This document shows, one piece after another, positions 11,871 to 24,568 of a DNA stretch of 64,000 nucleotides. Source of the stretch: Archegozetes longisetosus. Lineage: Eukaryota > Arthropoda > Arachnida > Sarcoptiformes > Trhypochthoniidae. The notes under the pieces were generated by a model that ran no database searches, was not told where the DNA came from, and was given only the letters and a program-made list of their open reading frames with translations. The position numbers and the translations under genes were made by a program. The stretch is from contig JAEMBT020000009.1 in assembly GCA_018873245.2 (NCBI GenBank), positions 9,557,288-9,621,287 on the forward strand, written 5' to 3'. The number at the start of each line of letters is the position of its first letter. The stretch's first letter is position 1.

Positions 11871-12794
11871 TCAGTTTTCAGTTTTAGTAAACTTATCAAA
11901 TTTGATGAAGGTATATGTATATATATATAGTTATCGAAGTGCTCTGAAATGATATCAAAAAGACATGAGAATATTATCGAGTTTTACCATTATTTTATAA
12001 AAATTTATTGAATGATTTCACGATAAGAACTAATCAAACTTAGATAAAAATTTATTGCTATGAAAACTCACCCAAAGCCCATTAATCGTCTTATTTATCA
12101 AAATTCAAAACTTATATATAATGTAAACGCCAATACGAGTGTGTACGTATATCTTAAATAAAAGTATCTTATACTCAATTGAAGAAACGGATAGCTTATT
12201 AACATTTAATGTTTTATTTCTGAAACGCAATAAAAAACTTAGCAGTTTTTATGTCAATATGATTGTATTATTTTGATCGATAATTCGCATTAAATTGATC
12301 TGTTTGGAATACATAATGAAATAATTCAATTGAGTAGTATACTTATAGTGAAAGTTCAATTAAAACTAATTCTGATCAAGATTTCTAGAAAATAAAATTA
12401 AGATTCTTTTATAGGCTTGCTGTGAATATTGTTTCAACTTAAATACTTAATGTAAACTTTTGAATACAAAAAATCACTAATAGATGTAACCAAATTTAAA
12501 ATTATCTTACGGTAAATTTCACGTATTTATAATATTAAAATAATAAATTATTTTTAGCTAATCATTACATTAAAAAAGATAGTCTTAAACTAATTAAAAA
12601 TTATAAAATATCAAAATCTGACTAAACATCTTAAAAGGTAAATAAGATCTCTGTTGACTAACAGTCGAACACACGCTATCGGTAAGTAAATCCCTATATT
12701 TCGATAGTTTGTAAAAAATTTTAGGCTAATAAGTAAAGTTATTATTGTATAATTCCATTCAAATGGTCATTTCATCATCATTAAATTAATTAAC
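11871..12794. other. Upstream region of GR2
   Basis: 5' flank of GR2, shared with the flanks of GR3 (17506-18270) and GR4 (33024-33328 plus 34086-34620), including ATTTTGATCGATAATT at about 12271-12290. Probably holds the promoter. No TATA box or initiator stands out against the AT-rich background, and no other gene is visible. Confidence 0.45.
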
Positions 12795-13213
12795 CAAAGT
12801 TAAGAATAATTCATATCAAGATTAGCATGATTGATTAACATGTTTTATTCATTGGTGCATTGCAATGGTTCAAAAGTCTTATATTTGCGTTCCTGACGCG
12901 AAATCTAAAAGTCGACTATTTTTATGCATTTTTGTAGGCAACTAAAACATTTTATGAATCCCTTTTAGAGTTTTATATTTTAAACTTTACTTTTAAAATA
13001 GGTAAATTTTCTATTATATAAATTAAGATTTTTGATAATTTAATAGTTAATTCTGAGAATTAAATAAAATAATAGACAATTATTTGACTATCTATTACAG
13101 TGAAAATTATGATAAATCTTCAAATAATAAACAATAATAGTATATAAAAATTTAACTAAATATTTTATGAATACTTATGAAATTAAACCATAAATAAAAT
13201 TTCTGTCGACTAA

Positions 13214-14023
13214 CGAGGGAGGGTATCGAAGTGTAAATCTCAGAATTTGATAAAAAAATTTTACAAAATAATTTCAATATGCTGATTACGAATATCAAGT
13301 TTATTTTTGCGTAAAGTTAAAATTTAGCACTGAAAATCACAAAAAAATTGGTCATTTATAAAGAAATGTGTAAATCAAAGAGGATTTATACACCAGCTAC
13401 AAGTAATAAAAACACTTTCCGAACACTGAGAAAAATCCTGGTAACAAGTTTGCTCATTTAAAGTAAAACAGATATTTATATTCTCGAATTTAAGATTGAG
13501 ATCAAAGTAATAGTATCAATATTGATTAAGAGTTTCCTCTAAGAGAAAGATATCATATTATCAACTCTTATCTTTTCTATTAATTATGTCTTTCAAAAAA
13601 GGTTTATTCAACTATTACTCGTGGTCTTTTTCATTATTTTTGAAATGAAGCCAACATTATTTTATCGTCTAATAATTAGTTTTATATTTATTAATTAATA
13701 AGATGTTTAAAGTTCTTAACAAGCCCTTAATAAATTCTTGAAAGTGGGCTAAAGGATTTTCAATTAAGGCTTAAACGATGCAGAAGTCTATGAACTCTCG
13801 AAATGTTATTTGAATTCTTGAAATTTCAATCATTCGGTTGAGAATAAGAAATCAGTTCTGAAATGAGATACCAATGAATTAATCTTTTGTTGACAAAAAT
13901 GTTTTTATTTGTTTTAATCCCAAAACTGTTTAAGAGTTGGGTCAATACAACAAAAGAGACCAAAAGTCAGATTAAATTATCTAATATTGAGATGAACTTT
14001 GATTTGTATTCATTATCATAAAC

Positions 14024-14099
<76 letters not shown>

Positions 14100-14270
14100 C
14101 TTTGATTACTATTAATATTGAGAACAATGGCTACTAGGAAACTGTTCAAAATGTATGTAGATTTCACTTTACGCAAAAATAAACTTTATATTCGTAATCA
14201 GCGCCTTGAAATTAGCTTGTAAAAGAAATTTTATCAAATTCTGAGATTTACACTTCGATACCCTTCCTCG
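13214..14270. mobile_element. Non-autonomous TIR element with TAA duplication (1,057 bp)
   Basis: Inserted in duplicate block II and absent from block I, where the site reads GTCGACTAAATATAAAG; here TAA is repeated on both sides (13211-13213 and 14271-14273). Terminal inverted repeats begin CGAGGRAGGGTATCGAAG and extend about 115 bp at each end, with roughly 85-90% match. A 3-bp TAA duplication is typical of PIF/Harbinger elements, but the terminal bases are not the usual ones, so the superfamily is uncertain. It has no transposase. Near the right end lies a (TC)30 microsatellite. Confidence 0.85.
14037..14096. repeat. (TC)30 microsatellite
   Basis: Uninterrupted CT/TC dinucleotide run of about 60 bp inside the TAA-duplication element. 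It creates an artificial Arg-Glu repeat frame on the minus strand, which I do not treat as a gene. Confidence 0.95.
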
Positions 14271-15164
14271 TAAGTATAAAGAGATTGAGAATTTAATCTT
14301 AATAACTAAAATCTCAATGAGAATATAAGTTGCTTTCGATAGAGGTTGAAATAAAGGTTAATTGATAATCAAATTTATTTTCCGAACCTTAATTATGCAA
14401 TTATATTATGGACAATGTTTATGGATTTCGGTTATTTGACGGGTGTAAAATCAGAGGTTAAATTCGGCGAGTACAAATTATCAAAGAAATTCAAATTCAT
14501 AGGTCATATCATGTTAGAACAAATATTGCAAACAATTTAAAATTAATCAAAAGTTAAGTTTGTAAAGAATATAACAATTAAATTACATAGTCGTTTGCAT
14601 CTATGGTGTTAATAATGTTTGAAGAGTAAATATGATTATAAACAAAAGTTTAATCTGATTAACCTATAATTCAAACCGTATAAGAAAATAACTGATATTC
14701 TCATTGAAATTTAAGCAGTTAAATACTTTTCTGAACTTCTTTATACTTAGTGAACAGAGATCTATTTTTTAATTACATATTATGTTCTAATTATAATTAT
14801 GTGAAATTATATCTCAAATTTTTTGGAGTAAGATTTGAGTATATATCAAAAATATAATAGAAAATACGCGTATCTAATAGTCACGTTAAACTAATCACTA
14901 ATAGGAGATTTTTTTAAGTAGAAATTTATTTTTTAAAACCAAGTTTCAAACTTTGTTAGAGAATCATGGAGTGATGTGTCGACCTCAAAAAGTGATGCCA
15001 AATATAATTTTAATTCGAATATCTCATTAATATCAACACGTGCTCGCTTAACGAGGACCATTTTTATAAAATGAATATTTAGATTAGTCGATATATCAAT
15101 TTAATACTGCATTTAATATTTTATATTTACAACTTTACAGTTTGTAACAAGTTGACTTTAAGTA

Positions 15165-15684
15165 AAGGGTTGCCACGAACCTTTTACCCTGGAATTACAG
15201 AGAAAACCACTAGAGATACAAATATGAATAATAAATCAAAATGTTAGTTTTTTAAAATGGAAATAATTTATTTAGTCAATAATCAGTATGTTTTCCATTA
15301 GCAGCTATTATAGCAGTAATTCTTGAATGATATGAGCATTAAAGTTTAACAAAAAGTTCAGTGTCTCTCTCCATTGAAGTTAAAACTTCTGTAATGTGAT
15401 TTTTCAAGACTTTAGCAGAAAATCTGTTAGAACTAGACTCATCCAACATTTTCTTCTCAACTTCATCTTTAATTATAGCTTCAAATTGCTCTGCAGTGTT
15501 CATATCTGGGGAATTTCCAGGCCACTATATGGCGCTACTAAGTCCCATCGATAGAAATTTTTAAAGAAAACGTTTACACACTTCAATTCTGTTTTAAAAA
15601 ACAATTAATTTGATATATAATTCATATATGTACCTTTTGTGGTTTTCTCTGTAACCCCAGGGCAAAAGGTTCATGGCAACCCTG
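15165..15684 (-). mobile_element. Degenerate Tc1-like element, C-terminal transposase remnant
   Basis: A 520-bp element with TIRs of roughly 45 bp starting MAGGGTTGCCAYGAACC, between TA dinucleotides at 15163-15164 and 15685-15686. The empty site in block I (about 10043) confirms the ends. On the minus strand a decayed reading shows WPGNSPDMNTAEQF, then MERDTELFVKL and IIAANGKHTDY. These resemble the DDE third-residue region and the C-terminal tail of Tc1 transposases. The first two thirds of the transposase are missing and the rest contains stops, so it cannot move itself. Confidence 0.8.
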
Positions 15685-16165
15685 TATATATTAAATATGC
15701 ATAGAATGCTAAATGGATGCAGAGAATAGTGCTGACAATAAACGAGTCGACATTAAACGGGTTTCACTGTACTAGATATTAAGAAAGTTTCGGATATAAG
15801 TTATAAATATAAGACTAGAGAGTCAAAGAAATTTAACCTATAAAACTTTGAACAAATGTTAGAAAAGATACTAAAACTCTCAGTACAACGCGACACACAT
15901 TCTTTGACTAAGTGTATGACATGATCCAACCACAAATCAAAATATCACGAACTCATATTTTAGCAGAAAAACTAACATTTGATTCACCACATTGAAGTAG
16001 ACTTATTAGACTTTCTGTTTCGCTCAAACCTGACATTAGCCGACATTCATTTTTAACACTTTTAACTACAGTGTATTAAATAATTATAACGAGTATAACA
16101 GCAATTATAGAAATAGACATAAAATAATAATATTAATAGAAGTCAACGATTTTCGACACATCAAA

Positions 16166-17505
16166 TCAATAAAAAGACATTTCTATTATTTTCAGCATGA
16201 AAATTATAGTAAAAGCTGCGATCTATAAATAATAAAAATAGTCTTAAAATTCATATTAAATTACAAACTAGTTCTTACTTCATATCCACGAAAGTGGTTT
16301 ATAATAAATAGTTTCCAACAATAAAATCCAATTTTCTTTTGACTCAATCTCTCAATGAATGACGACAACTAAAAAATAATTAAAATCGTTTACTCAATTA
16401 GTAATTATTTAATTAATGTAAGTTTTACAAACTTTTATGTGTGTGGAATTAGTCAAGGAAAACTTATTAGGTGTGAACATGATTCCCAATAATATATTAC
16501 ATATTTTATTAGTGTGACAATGAACAGAAGAGGCACAACTTATGATTAAGATCAAAGGGAATATGAAATAAAGAGAACCATATATGAAAATTAATTTTAA
16601 TATTTAATCAGATTTCGAGAATATGGCAATGAATAAGACTAGGTCAATTATAGAAGTGTATAGAGACCAAATCCATAATAAATATTTCGACCAGAAATCT
16701 TTGTTATATGAGGAAATTTCCAGAGTGTATTCAGAGTCTTCATTATGGCCATGGCTCTTTTGTTTGTTAATTTAGATTTGCCTCTGGCAAAAATCTTAAT
16801 TCTCTCATTCAATTCTTTAGCTTTAATTGACAGGTAATAACAAATGAAGTAAAAGTAGACCATATGATATGTAATAACCATACTCATGTGATAAGCGCTT
16901 AAAGCTAAGATCAAATTCAGAAGAAATACATAGAAAATAAATTAAATGAGAGAGTAGCTGCGATAGATCGGCAAATTGGTAACAATCATAGATGTTATCA
17001 TTACTGGTTTTGAGAAATTATCACAAACATAGAATATTCTTTTCGCTGTCTTCATCAATTTGTAGATTTTGTTTTTGTCTGATAGTCCAATACTTAGCGG
17101 TGAAGTGAGTCCTGATATCATCTCAAATGACCTCAAATAATTGGGGAATTCGTTATTCTTGAAATTTCTATAATGAATCCATTGTGTAATCAGCGTTAAT
17201 GAAAATGCTATTATCGCTGTGATGTCGTAGTGAATTTTCACTTTCATAAAGTATGAGAAGTCGACAATTATTATGAAATATTTAGGATTTTCTTCTGGTA
17301 ATAGTAAAGAAATGATAGATCTGACCAAAAATATCGAATTCGTTACAGCAATCAATAATGGATTATGAAATCTGTTCCTTTTATTTGATCCGGTTTGGAA
17401 AAGAGATAGACCGATGAGATATAAATGAGATCCGGCAGAAGTGACCAACAATTCTGACGGCAATATTTGTGAAGGATCAAAATCACTTTCTGTATTTAAC
17501 GCCAT
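16166..17505 (-). pseudogene. GR3, gustatory-receptor-like pseudogene
   Basis: Close paralog of GR2, starting MALNTESDFDPSQILPSELL on the minus strand. Exon 1 runs 16435-17505, exon 2 16279-16368 and exon 3 16166-16222. A Gln codon becomes TAA near 16943, within NCSLIQF. A 4-bp deletion near 16720 shifts the frame in the loop after MKTLNT. Small exons 2 and 3 are almost identical to those of GR2. Two independent lesions make this a pseudogene rather than a sequencing artefact. Its 3' flank carries the two transposon insertions missing from GR2's. Confidence 0.8.
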
Positions 17506-18279
17506 TCAGTTTTTAGTTTTAATGAACTTTCCAAATTTGATAAATATATAAATATAGTCACCGAAATGCTCTGAAATATGCAAACGATGTGAGCATATTA
17601 TTGAGTTTCATTATCATTTTTTTAGATACTCATTCAACCATTTCATGATAAGAGCCAATCAAACTTATGTAAAATGTTATCGCAATGTAAACTCGCCATA
17701 AGCTCACCAAAAGCCCATTAATCAACTAATTTACTAAAGTTCAAAATTTAAACTTATATACGATATAAACGTCAATAGAATTAGTATATATACATCCTTA
17801 GTAAAGACATTTTATACTCGATTTAAGAAAAGAAATTGATGGATTGTTAACGCTTAATGTTTCATTGCTAAAACGCAATGACTAGAAACTTAGCAATTTA
17901 AGTGTTAATAAGAGTGTATTATTTTGATCGATAATTTGCATTAAATTAATATTTTGTTTGTAATAAATACTCACACAACATTTTTGAGTGAAATACTTAT
18001 TGTGAAAATTGAATTTAAACTGATTCTAAGCATTATTTCCAAAGAGTAAAATTAAGGTTATTTTATAAGCTTATTGTGAATATTATTTCAACTTTTTTGC
18101 ATTTAATGCGAACTTTTCAATGTAAAAAATCCTAATAAATGTAATTGAATATTAAATTATTTGAAAACAAATTCAAGTATTTGTTGAACTAAAATAATAA
18201 ACAATTATTTAGCTTATCATTGTAGTAAAAATTATAATTAATCTTCAAATAATAACAATCACAATACAATGAAACCCGC
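17506..18279. other. Upstream region of GR3
   Basis: 5' flank homologous to that of GR2, ending where the TAGGGTGACC-type element relic begins. It shares ATTTTGATCGATAATTTGCA with the flanks of the other GR copies. No separate gene is seen. Confidence 0.4.
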
Positions 18280-18668
18280 TTAATGTCAAACAATACATCC
18301 TAATATTAAAACGTTGGAAATTGTTAATCATGATTGATTCCAAAGGTATATTTTTTGTTAGAATAGTATATTTAATAAGTTATTCAAAAGTAAGAAATAC
18401 TGGTTTGTATCAGATATAAGTCAAGTCAGAAAAGATTAATTCAATAACTTTTGGTGTTCAAACTGGTCTTCTTAATCTCTTATCATTTGTAAAATAAATT
18501 CAATATTTCAATTTCTAAGAAATAATTTTCTAAACACATTTTTAAAATGAAATTTGTAAAACGGGACAACTAGTTGTCCCATCGAGAGTTTTTAGTTTAA
18601 CGAAATTTCTGTCTTTCATCTTTAAAAAGTTGGGACTGTCCCGTCAAAATCGTGATAGTGGTCACCTA
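18280..18668. mobile_element. Truncated relic of the TAGGGTGACC element family
   Basis: About 390 bp matching 36945-37339, including GGGACAACTAGTTGTCCC and GGGACTGTCCCGTC. The right inverted repeat (GTGGTCACC) remains; the left one is gone. It abuts sequence typical of the large IR intron, so the relic marks a breakpoint where the rest of an IR gene was lost. Confidence 0.75.
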
Positions 18669-20697
18669 GCGGTGAAATGTCATCAAGTAGTGTCAGTTGA
18701 GGTTTCATTGAACTCACTTGACGAACGGGATACAATCAAATACACCAATTTGTAGGGGTAAGGTCAGCGAGTTGCGATACGATGTCAGAGGTCAAAAATC
18801 ACATAATCTGATCAAGTGAGATATCGAACATCTCGGTCCCTCAATCTCAGTCCACATTGTATACGTTAAGGGTGTGGAGAGTCACTACAAGTTATTCGTT
18901 TCCAAATATTGTGAAAGAAGCGAGATTAAAATATCGGTTAATTTATTGTCACTCTTTTACTAATGTTCAACAAAAAGCAATCAATTAATCGTCAAATAAA
19001 TATTTTACAACTCTGACAATTAGTTAAAAGTTATATTTTTCAGATTTCAATATTCTGTTCGAATAATTATTGAAATAAATTTACAAAACTTAGTTTTAGA
19101 CTTCTCATTATTTTTTTTAAATACTCATACCTAAGTTTTGATCTAAACCTTTTAATTACTATTAGATTTTGCTTCATAAATTTTAATAGACGAACAAAAC
19201 CTAAGCTGATAAACTGAATTCTGTTAGAATGATACGAACCAATTCGAATTCAAGATTGAATAGATTTTTTAGAAGACTACAAATCTTATCAAAATAAGAA
19301 ATCAGTTTGAAAGCAAGCTTTTCCTATTGACGCTACATGAGAGCCGAATCTCATGAAAACACTCAAATGTTTTACAGTGAAATTCGTTTAATGTGAACCT
19401 TTCGGTGCAGCAAAAACGCTTGACAGTAACCAATATTGATAATAAATGAATACTTTTTATATCTCGATTTTATTGCAGTAAGAGTCAAGTATATATCAAA
19501 ACTATCGTAGAAAATATGCATAACGAATATTTACATTAAAGAAATCATATATAAAACATTGTTTAAGAGGAAACTTATATTTTAAAACCAAGTTTACATT
19601 CTTTGTTATAGAATAATAGATTGATATATCGACATCAGAAATTGATGTTAAATGAAATCTCGATTTGAATATCTAATTAATATCAACACGTATTTGTTTA
19701 ATAAGGGCCATGTTTGTCAAATGAATATTTAGATTAATCGATATATCAATTTTATATTTCATTTTAGATTTTATTTTTTGCAATTTGTACAACGTTGACA
19801 TTAGGTGTGTATTATATATTTATAGAATGCTAAATCGGTGCAGAGAATGGTGTTGACAATAAGCGAGTTTTGCCAATAACCGTTTGACAATAAACGTACC
19901 GTCGACAGATAAAAGTTATGCATTTGTCATCACTAAAAAGATGCAGAAGAGTTCATAAACCTAAGGGCTCAACAACTCATTTAGATCTGTATTACGTTTA
20001 GTGATATTAATCAATAAATGAATACTTAAAAAATTAGTTTGCAACTCTGATAAAATAGACTTCGACTCATCTTTGTAGTTGAGTCAATGACACATCTGTT
20101 ACAAAAAGTGATAGCTCGAGAGAGCGGTCCGACTCATCATTAAAATTATTTAAATTGAATCACAGTTAACTGTTGAACTATTTTGATTGATTATCAGTAA
20201 CTTTCATTCTATAACTTATGAATATCAAATAAACTGACTTCAGCTACGAATAACATTACTCATATTATGTTTTTTAATTACTGAGTAATGCTATAATTTG
20301 ACGCTATAAACTTATAGTTTCAATTTCTGTCTCGTCCCTCTTATCTCATCCAAACGCATCAGAGATTAATCCGGGATCTATGCATAACTTTTTTCGACCG
20401 ACTGTACTGTTTTACTATATGGTTCGATGAGGGATGACTAAAGGTTGACAATAACAGAGCTAGTATCAACCGGGTTTCACTGTATGAAGTTTTGATGTTT
20501 CAAAAATTCATTTAAACTTCAAAATATTCAGTCATTAAAGATTTTTTGAAAGAACATTAATTGATATAATTTGTGTCTAATATTTAACTCTATTAATTAG
20601 GAAATCAAATCGAATTTAAAGAGATTTTATTGTGTTGAGTGCATTACATGACTGCATTAACTTGTTTGATATGATTGAATTCATTGACTTACTTTAC
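18669..20697 (-). other. Remnant IR intron attached to the orphan IR exon
   Basis: Sequence 18690-18960 matches the large IR introns (compare 40220-40480), for example GACGAACRGGATACA. The block at 19440-19880 resembles part of the GR intergenic repeat (compare 14820-15130 and 9720-10080). No main IR exon exists here. No gene is supported. Confidence 0.5.
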
Positions 20698-20930
20698 TTT
20701 ATCCTTAATCATGAATTCTCTCATCAGAGCCATTAATGGACCACAAAACCGATTCTTCACCTCTTCACCGATAACTTGTCTTTCATGAGTTGTATACGGT
20801 ACACGCACCTACCGATGAAAATATTGATAGTTCTATTAATCGGTCCATCGGGAAATAATGAATATGTCCTATTAGAATATATCTCATGACAGAGTTTGTC
20901 AATCATTTTATTCAGATTCAAATAACTTGT
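20698..20930 (-). pseudogene. Orphan lobe-S1 exon of a deleted IR gene
   Basis: Homologous to the lobe-S1 exons at 3772-4002 and 41534-41764, with a good donor (GTAAGT) at its 3' end. Relative to those copies it carries a 2-bp insertion near 20810 that breaks the frame. Downstream, toward lower coordinates, there is intron-like sequence and then a transposon relic, but no transmembrane or S2 exon before GR3. It is what is left of a sixth IR gene. Confidence 0.75.
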
Positions 20931-22833
20931 TTTGGACTACATCTCAATAATGGCCCTGACTTGAAAAACTGAAACGCAATATTTTGTCGTATATTTAAAT
21001 AGGTTTTGAAAACTTATTATGTCGTATAAAATTTTCGATCGAAATAATCAATAGTCGTGTCAGCAGTAAAATAATTTTCGAGCTTTTAAGTGATATCTCG
21101 ATTAATGACAGTATTAATTAGTTCTTGTCTTTAGTATTTCGAAATTCTGATCAATATTTTGTTAATTTGAATTAAGACTTGTTTTAAAAAGTCGTCATTA
21201 ATTGAATTTGATAAATAATAACTTTAATGCCCAGAGAAAATATTCGCACAAAATTATTTATTAATAATTTTTGATTAATGAGTGAAAACAAAAGATATTT
21301 TTAATGAATTAACGTAAAAAAGGTGAATAATGTTAGTTTAGTTAATTGTGGAAAGATATTCGTCGTCTTCATTCTAACACTACATTCTTATGTACTGTTA
21401 ATCATGGCTTAAGTGCACACATTCTTAACTTTATTGAACATTTTGTTTACATTAGTTTATTATTTGAATAACTTATAGAAGTGGTTTTCTTTTTCCACCC
21501 TTTTGATTACATATTAGGCTAAATAACTTTCATTAGTTGCATTGCAAACATATAGTTTTTTCAGAAATTTACATAATTTTTACAAACCGTATTTACATTT
21601 TCTTCAACGTAATGTTCAACTTTTATATTTGATATGTTAGGCTTGCGGCACTACCACCTTTCTTTCTAGTTGTTCGCTATTTTCTATTCTACTCGAGTTA
21701 TTATATAACATACAGTTCTAAGGCAGGCAAACTGTTTTTTAAAAGACAGCATATACTTGTACTTCATCTATATATTATTTATAAAAATTTGCATATTCCC
21801 AAAGCATATTCTTGTGCTATCTTCATTTAGCGCTTATATAATGGGTGATAACTAAAAACCATAATAACTTTGCTTTCCTTAACTTTATTAAACTTGAAGC
21901 TAACTCAATGATATTTTATATTTAGTTTCTATACATATTAATTTATAAAACGCCGCCGTTAAAAATATTTGACGATGCCTCTAACAAGAGTTAAAGAGCG
22001 ATATTGAAGAGTAACGAAAAATAGCTTTGTAGGTCTCCATAGACATCATGTAAAATTGATCAGTGAAACTAAGCAGCATACAAATAAAACGTTGATACAG
22101 AAATTATTTGTAAACACATTATAATTGTTTGAAATGTGAAAATCGTAGCTGAGTTAAAAAGATATACAAGTATTCAAATATAGACACTCTGCTCCCACAA
22201 AAATAACATAGCCAAAGAAAGTTTCGATAACTCCTCACTTTTTAAGCTGTAAAAAGTGCTACGTTCAGCACAATTAGATGTGATTATAATATTAAGTAGT
22301 TAAGTGAACAATGAATATATAGAACAAATTTTATCAAATTTCTTTCACATACACACAAGAAATTAGGTATTAAACTCATTATGGTATTTTAGTAATCACC
22401 CGTTAATAACTATAATACAGCAATAGTGAAAAATTATTAATTTATAACTTTCATTTGACAATATTTTAGGGTTTAAGCTACAAAATTAATGATTGTAACC
22501 TTATAATATTGTTGTACAGTAATTATTGTCATTGAATTAAATTAGAAAAGATTTTGATAAATATCATTTCAATTGAGCAATAATTAGTAATTATTAATTG
22601 AGTGCATAAAAATATACATTCTATAAGACTCAATGATATTGTTAGTCAAATATCAATTTAAGAATTGCATACAACTAATAGTTTAAAAGTGAAATTAATT
22701 CATCGAGCCTGAATGAATAGACTTTATTCATCATTTTTCTGATGAATAAAGTCTATTAAATGAGTGTTTACATAAAGTCTATTTCTAAACAACTGTGAAA
22801 AAACCAAAAATCAAACCAAAATTATAGAAACAA
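20931..22833. other. Spacer between orphan exon and IR-B
   Basis: Contains the IR-type upstream block at about 21640-21845 (TATATAA box on the minus strand) belonging to the orphan exon, then the 3' flank of IR-B (about 22430-22830). The middle part, 21850-22420, is AT-rich with no recognisable gene or element. Confidence 0.4.
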
Positions 22834-24125
22834 TTATTTGAATAGTTTGTTGAGTTTATGTTTCATTTGGTTCACAAACAAGTAGTGAATCCATTCCATA
22901 ATGAAAACAGTGATGCTTAGAGTCAATCCATAAATCAAAACTTTGAAAACTCCACTCAAGTTTTCCTAAGTTAATGGTTTGAAATCTTTAGCTAATTGAT
23001 CATACTCTTCATCAACCGAACCATTATTATGTATCGTTTGACCTAATGATCATAAATTCCATTTTCTCTTAACTGAGTTATGCTGAAAATGGATACAAAA
23101 AAATATACAGATGAATTGAAGACAAGTGCTTACGTTCTATCCAATGTTGTCACATTAGTCTTATTATTAACAACAACCAAATTGTAAGGGACTGTTGCGC
23201 CATCAGATTGCGATATGTGGAGGTCGACTCCATTTCTAAACACTTGTTTTTCTCTCTTCTCTCGGATACGCTTATAAGTCATTTTGAGATATTTCAGTTT
23301 ATGGTATGAACCAACATACACGTAGTTGTCTGTCGATAACATATCCATAGCATTTTCATAAAACGTATCATTATGTGAGCTTTCCAATGGATGAATAATT
23401 ATTCTTGATCTGAAATCTCTAGCCATTTCTGATTTGTCGTTCGTTACGAAATCATAAAATTGACCATGTGCGATAGCAATTATATTTCTATATTTCCACA
23501 TCTGATGCAAATCAGCCCAAGAATCAATTTTCTGAATCGGAGTTTTCTCAATCATAAAACCATGAATACAACCTGTGAATCCACTGAATAACACCACCCC
23601 ACCCATCAATAGCCAAATACCAATTATGAAACTTTCGCGAATCGACATCGGAACCCTTGTGATTATGTCCGAAAGCAAAACAATTGAAAGTTGCCAAAGA
23701 TTATTGAAGAATGTTCTGATATTTTTCTTCAATAAAGCCATGAATAAGCCGAGCATTATAATAGTAATACCTAGCACTATCTAAACGGGAGGTTCGAAAC
23801 TGAGAAAATAGATAAATTCAGGTCTAACACCTGGTTTAGTCAAAGATATCATGTGTCCTGGTGAATGATATCCTATGGTTTGACTTATTTTGATAGTGCC
23901 AGCATCGAGATAATCTGTAATCTATTTGACTGGTGTAATCGGATACATCAGAATACCCACTGTATCATCATACAAAGCACTCATTACTCCCTCATAAAAT
24001 GAACCAAAATCATCAATCGTGAGCACTCTGATACTTTATCATAAAAAATAGAAAGATTCAAATTTAAAATGCAGACTCAAAGTTTATTTCATTTGATAAC
24101 TGTTTGAGATATATATTTCTACTAA

Positions 24126-24568
24126 CGTATAAGTGCGTTTTATATACGCGCGTATTTAAGGTGAAACTACTCTATTTTTTTGGCGCGAAGTTCACCTTAA
24201 ATACGTGCGTCTTTAAGCTTCATGAAGTGAGGTCAGCTCCAAAAAAAGTCAGTTTCACTCTAAACACGCACTTTTCATGACACATTATAAACATGGAATT
24301 GAAACGAATTGTGATGCTTTTGTTTAATAAAACTCAAAATCTAATTATCGACCATTAAGTTAAAAAAAATTCAATTGAAATCCTTATTCTTCAAAATAAC
24401 AAAGTGCCTCAAAGTAACACAAAAAAATTATGTCATCTAGTGCGTATTTAAAGCGAATTAATTAGTGTTTCACTTTAAATACGTGCGTATTTAAGACCAT
24501 TTTTTGTGGTCCATAAAAAAGCTCAGTTTCACTTTGAATACGCGCGTATTTAAAGCGCACTTATACCT
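24126..24568. mobile_element. MITE with iterated CGCGCGTATTTAA motifs
   Basis: A 443-bp insertion in the IR-B intron, absent from the corresponding IR-E intron (about 53083). Ends are inverted (GTATAAGTGCG and CGCACTTATAC) and flanked by TAA on both sides. Inside, a motif close to ACGYRCGTATTTAARGTGAAAC recurs about five times in both orientations, giving a CpG-rich, self-complementary element in AT-rich DNA. There is no coding capacity. The family is unknown; the TAA duplication would fit PIF/Harbinger. Confidence 0.75.

Larger units (their letters stand above)
12795..16165. repeat. Duplicated block, copy II, with two insertions
   Basis: Second copy of the block at 8736-10498, lying between GR2's upstream region and the 3' end of GR3. 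Much of it is nearly identical to copy I; 15890-16070 matches 10240-10420 almost base for base. It differs mainly by two transposon insertions (13214-14270 and 15165-15684), which therefore arrived after the duplication, or were lost cleanly from copy I. Confidence 0.8.

Noticed and set aside
13967-14176. Minus-strand frame with a long Arg-Glu repeat
   Set aside because: Produced by the (TC)30 microsatellite inside a transposon.
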